Shown here one piece after another: positions 6,508 through 8,744 of a stretch of 8,744 bases of DNA (within the stretch, counting starts at the first letter, position 1; every line of letters starts with the position of its first letter). Under the pieces are notes generated by a model. It saw only the letters and a list, made by a program, of their open reading frames with translations, ran no database searches and was not told where the DNA came from. Both the position numbers and the translations under genes were made by a program. Source of the DNA: Tardiphaga sp. (GTDB taxonomy: Bacteria > Pseudomonadota > Alphaproteobacteria > Rhizobiales > Xanthobacteraceae); assembly GCA_014377915.1 (NCBI GenBank), contig JACMOT010000545.1, positions 1 to 8,744 of the forward strand. Reading direction: 5' to 3'.

Positions 6508-7605
6508 TTAGTTCGGCTGCGTGCCGGGCGCCGCGTCGAACACCAGCGTGAACCAGGTGCCCTGCCCGCGAATGCTCTCGGCATTGAATTTCACGTTCGG
6601 GGCATTTTCCTTCAGCGTCTGAAGGATCAGCGCGCCCAGCTTGCGCGGCGACGGCCATTCCTGGCTTTCGCCCAATCCGACGCCGTCATCGGACACCACC
6701 ACCGTGACATGGCCACCTTCGACCTTGCAGATCAGCTTGAGCTGACCGCCGGGGCGACCAATGAAGGCGTATTTCAGGGCGTTGGTCAGCATCTCGTTGA
6801 CCAGGAGGCCCGCGGGCATCGCGATATTAATCGACATCGGGCAATAGCCGACCTGCACGTCCAGGGCGATGCCGGGCATCGCATTGGCCTCCATCACGGC
6901 CTTGCCGATGTCCGCCAGATACTGGCCGAGATCGATATCCGCGGCGGCGTTCTCCGCCGACAGCGTCCGGTACAGCACCGTCAGCGCGTCGATCCGGCTG
7001 GCCAGCCGCGCCAGCGCCACGGATTCGCCTTCCGCGGCCGAGCGCGCCTCGAGCCGTACCAGCGCCGTGATCAGCTGCAGATTGTTCTTCACGCGATGCT
7101 GCAGCTCGCGCATCAGCATGTCACGGTCGCGGATCTGGTTCTCGAACTGCTCGATCTGCGCCCGCTCGCGACCGCCGACATCGACCAGCGCGGCGATCCT
7201 GAAATTCTCGACGCCGCGGTCGCTCTCGATCACCGAGGCATAGGCCTGCACGATCACGAGGCGGTCTACCGGTCCGGACGGACGGAACACGCCGATAAAA
7301 TCCTCACCATTGCGGATCGCCTCGCCCAGCGTCTGGCTTTGATCGTCTTCATTGAGAAAACCGTCGAGGCAGGTCCAGTTCTGGCCCTCCACGTCGGAAG
7401 CCATCATCGCCATCAGGATTTCAAACGCCTTGTTGGCGTAGACGACCTGCTGCTCGCTGCGTGAGCCGCGGGAAATGGCGATGGCCACGGGAACATGATC
7501 GAGCAGATGCTTGTAGCGATCATTCTCGATCGCCTGCGCAAGCTTCGACGATCCCAGAATCTGATCGACCTGTTGGGATGACGGGAGACCGTCGTCAGCG
7601 CTCAT
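6508..7605 (-). CDS. Soluble PAS-HisKA_2 sensor histidine kinase (orphan)
   Basis: This encodes 365 residues without signal peptide or membrane segment, so the kinase is cytoplasmic. Residues about 30-142 are a PAS domain (VVYANKAFEIL, 54-64). Its EGQNWTCLDGFL stretch (73-84) lies where LOV photosensors have GxNCRFLQG; the photoactive Cys position is Trp77, so it should not form the usual flavin adduct. A coiled linker (145-163) leads to the HisKA_2 H-box MRELQHRVKNNLQLI with phospho-acceptor His170. The ATPase domain has the N-box NEMLTNALKYAF (270-281), DDGVGLG (306-312) and GTWFTLVFD (349-357). All catalytic motifs are present. No response regulator gene adjoins it, so its partner is elsewhere. 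The ATG at 7605 is the only in-frame start nearby and lacks a clear ribosome binding site. It follows gatA by 81 bases and may be read from the same transcript. Confidence 0.95.
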   Translation of the reverse strand: MSADDGLPSSQQVDQILGSSKLAQAIENDRYKHLLDHVPVAIAISRGSRSEQQVVYANKAFEILMAMMASDVEGQNWTCLDGFLNEDDQSQTLGEAIRNGEDFIGVFRPSGPVDRLVIVQAYASVIESDRGVENFRIAALVDVGGRERAQIEQFENQIRDRDMLMRELQHRVKNNLQLITALVRLEARSAAEGESVALARLASRIDALTVLYRTLSAENAAADIDLGQYLADIGKAVMEANAMPGIALDVQVGYCPMSINIAMPAGLLVNEMLTNALKYAFIGRPGGQLKLICKVEGGHVTVVVSDDGVGLGESQEWPSPRKLGALILQTLKENAPNVKFNAESIRGQGTWFTLVFDAAPGTQPN

Positions 7606-7633
7606 ACAACAACCATGCTCATGGACAAACCAT
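7602..7633 (-). other. Chain of two tiny upstream frames ending in the kinase start codon
   Basis: Reading towards the kinase, a five-codon frame (ATG 7631-7633, M-V-C-P-stop) ends in a TGA that overlaps the ATG of a seven-codon frame (7602-7622, M-S-M-V-V-V-stop). The TGA of the second in turn overlaps the kinase ATG. Both junctions are four-base ATGA overlaps. Such overlaps allow terminating ribosomes to restart, which could supply initiation where no ribosome binding site is seen. Neither tiny frame has a ribosome binding site itself, so chance is quite possible. Confidence 0.25.
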
Positions 7634-7686
7634 GACCAAAGGCGACAAAAAACGCAACGTAAAACCTCTCGCTCGCACGCCGCGCT

Positions 7687-8744
7687 CTATGCCCACCATG
7701 TCGGTGGCGTGAACCGCCCCGAGGCCTGCTCGATGGTCTCGCCCAGCGAAAACAGCGTCTCCTCGTCGAACGGGCGGCCGATCAGTTGCAGTCCGAGCGG
7801 CAGGCCCTGCGCGTCCTTGCCGGCGGGAACCGCGATACCGGGAAGTCCCGCCATGTTCACGGTGACCGTGAAAATGTCGTTCAGATACATCTCGATCGGA
7901 TCAGCCCCGCCCTTCTCGCCGATGCCGAACGCGGCCGACGGCGTCGCCGGCGTCAGGATGGCATGGATGCCCCGCGCGAAGCAGTCCTCGAAATCCTGCT
8001 TGATCAGCGTGCGCACCTTTTGCGCACGGAGGTAGTAGGCGTCGTAATAGCCGGCGGAGAGAACGTAGGTTCCAATCATGATGCGGCGGCGGACCTCAGC
8101 GCCAAACCCTTCGGCGCGGGTATTTTCATACATCTCGCCGATGCCGCGGCCGGGCACCCGAAGGCCGTAACGGACGCCGTCATAGCGCGCCAGGTTCGAC
8201 GACGCTTCCGCCGGCGCCACGATGTAATAGGCCGGCAGCGCGTATTTGGTGTGCGGCAGCGACACATCGACCAGCTCCGCGCCGGCGGCCTTCAACTGCG
8301 CGGCGCCGTCCATCCAGAGTTTTTCAATCTCGGCCGGCATGCCGTCGAGCCGGTATTCACGGGGAATGCCGATCTTCATGCCCTTTACCGAACGGCCAAT
8401 CGCGGCCTCGTAGTCCGGCACGGCGCGATCCACCGAGGTCGAATCCTTGGGGTCGTGGCCGGCCATCGATCGCAGCAGGATCGCGGCGTCGCGCACCGTG
8501 CGCGTGATCGGACCAGCCTGGTCGAGCGACGACGCAAACGCCACGACGCCCCAGCGCGAGCAGCGACCGTAGGTCGGCTTGATCCCCACCGTGCCGGTGA
8601 AGGCCGCGGGCTGGCGGATCGAGCCGCCGGTATCGGTACCAGTCGCGCCGGCGACGAGGCGCGCTGCAACTGCCGCTGCCGACCCGCCCGACGACCCGCC
8701 GGGGACCAACTCACGGTCCGAGGCGTTGGCTTTCCAGGGCGAGA
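7687..8744 (-). CDS. gatA: Asp-tRNA(Asn)/Glu-tRNA(Gln) amidotransferase subunit A, C-terminal part (5' end off right edge)
   Basis: GatA is the glutaminase of the amidotransferase complex; it releases ammonia from Gln and passes it to GatB. The frame is open to the right edge, with 351 residues visible, starting in [12 protein letters not shown]. Family length is near 490, so about 140 N-terminal residues are missing, including the catalytic Lys. The amidase signature is complete: [15 protein letters not shown] carries the cis-Ser and [12 protein letters not shown] carries the nucleophile Ser of the Ser-cisSer-Lys triad. Further GatA-type stretches are [53 protein letters not shown] and [20 protein letters not shown]. 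The C-terminus ends TPPTWWA then TAG, an intact end. A methionine-like start near 8709 is an artefact; that codon is an internal Leu (TTG). gatC is expected upstream, outside the window. The nearest downstream gene is the histidine kinase, with no obvious terminator between. Confidence 0.97.
   Translation of the reverse strand, partial: SPWKANASDRELVPGGSSGGSAAAVAARLVAGATGTDTGGSIRQPAAFTGTVGIKPTYGRCSRWGVVAFASSLDQAGPITRTVRDAAILLRSMAGHDPKDSTSVDRAVPDYEAAIGRSVKGMKIGIPREYRLDGMPAEIEKLWMDGAAQLKAAGAELVDVSLPHTKYALPAYYIVAPAEASSNLARYDGVRYGLRVPGRGIGEMYENTRAEGFGAEVRRRIMIGTYVLSAGYYDAYYLRAQKVRTLIKQDFEDCFARGIHAILTPATPSAAFGIGEKGGADPIEMYLNDIFTVTVNMAGLPGIAVPAGKDAQGLPLGLQLIGRPFDEETLFSLGETIEQASGRFTPPTWWA

Noticed and set aside
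6709..7464. Plus-strand frame of 251 codons opposite the histidine kinase
   Set aside because: Antisense shadow of a kinase with all catalytic motifs; the His/Arg/Asp-rich translation looks like mirrored codon bias.
7640..7686. T-run after gatA as an intrinsic terminator
   Set aside because: The minus strand has six T in a row near 7645-7650, but I found no stem of useful length just before it.
7632..7712. Plus-strand 26-residue frame starting MTKGDKKRNVK in the gatA-kinase gap
   Set aside because: The start resembles some small basic proteins, but there is no ribosome binding site and the end lies antisense to the gatA stop region.

Overview
The window is high-GC DNA (by eye a little over 60%) from an alphaproteobacterium. 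Protein flavour suggests a Bradyrhizobium/Rhodopseudomonas-type member of the Hyphomicrobiales: a split gatA...gatB locus, a HisKA_2-type orphan histidine kinase, a small Sel1 protein and a tiny lysine-rich histone-like peptide. The lineage is an inference from protein style; no rRNA or tRNA is present to confirm it. Every convincing gene is on the minus strand, so transcription runs from high to low coordinates.

Right half (about 3360-8744), conserved chromosomal backbone. Reading in transcription order there is gatA (cut by the right edge), a soluble PAS/HisKA_2 histidine kinase, a patatin-like lipoprotein, and gatB. GatA and GatB are two subunits of the tRNA-dependent amidotransferase that converts misacylated Glu-tRNA(Gln) and Asp-tRNA(Asn) to the correct aminoacyl-tRNAs. 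The kinase and the lipase-like lipoprotein sit between them with gaps of 81, 196 and 79 bases. Their link to translation is positional only.

Middle (about 1370-3360), low coding density. It holds a 35-residue lysine-rich peptide gene with a good ribosome binding site and a possible promoter, a small Sel1-repeat gene, and a possible 108-codon hypothetical gene whose stop lies three bases before the Sel1 start. Several GC-rich hairpins fall just downstream of stop codons and probably end transcripts, although none has a clear U-tract.

Left edge (1-1370), probable border of an integrated element. A small secreted protein is followed by the first 261 codons of a tyrosine recombinase of the DUF4102/P4 integrase type, which runs off the left edge. 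Upstream of the integrase lie a 10-bp-phased repeat array and a pair of near-identical 12-bp direct repeats, possible binding sites for integrase or a directionality factor. The body of the element would lie to the left, outside the window.

I found no defence system, CRISPR array, insertion sequence, tRNA or rRNA. The most interesting items are the integrase upstream array, the lysine-rich microprotein, the LOV-like PAS lacking the photoactive cysteine in the kinase, and the kinase/lipoprotein pair between gatA and gatB.
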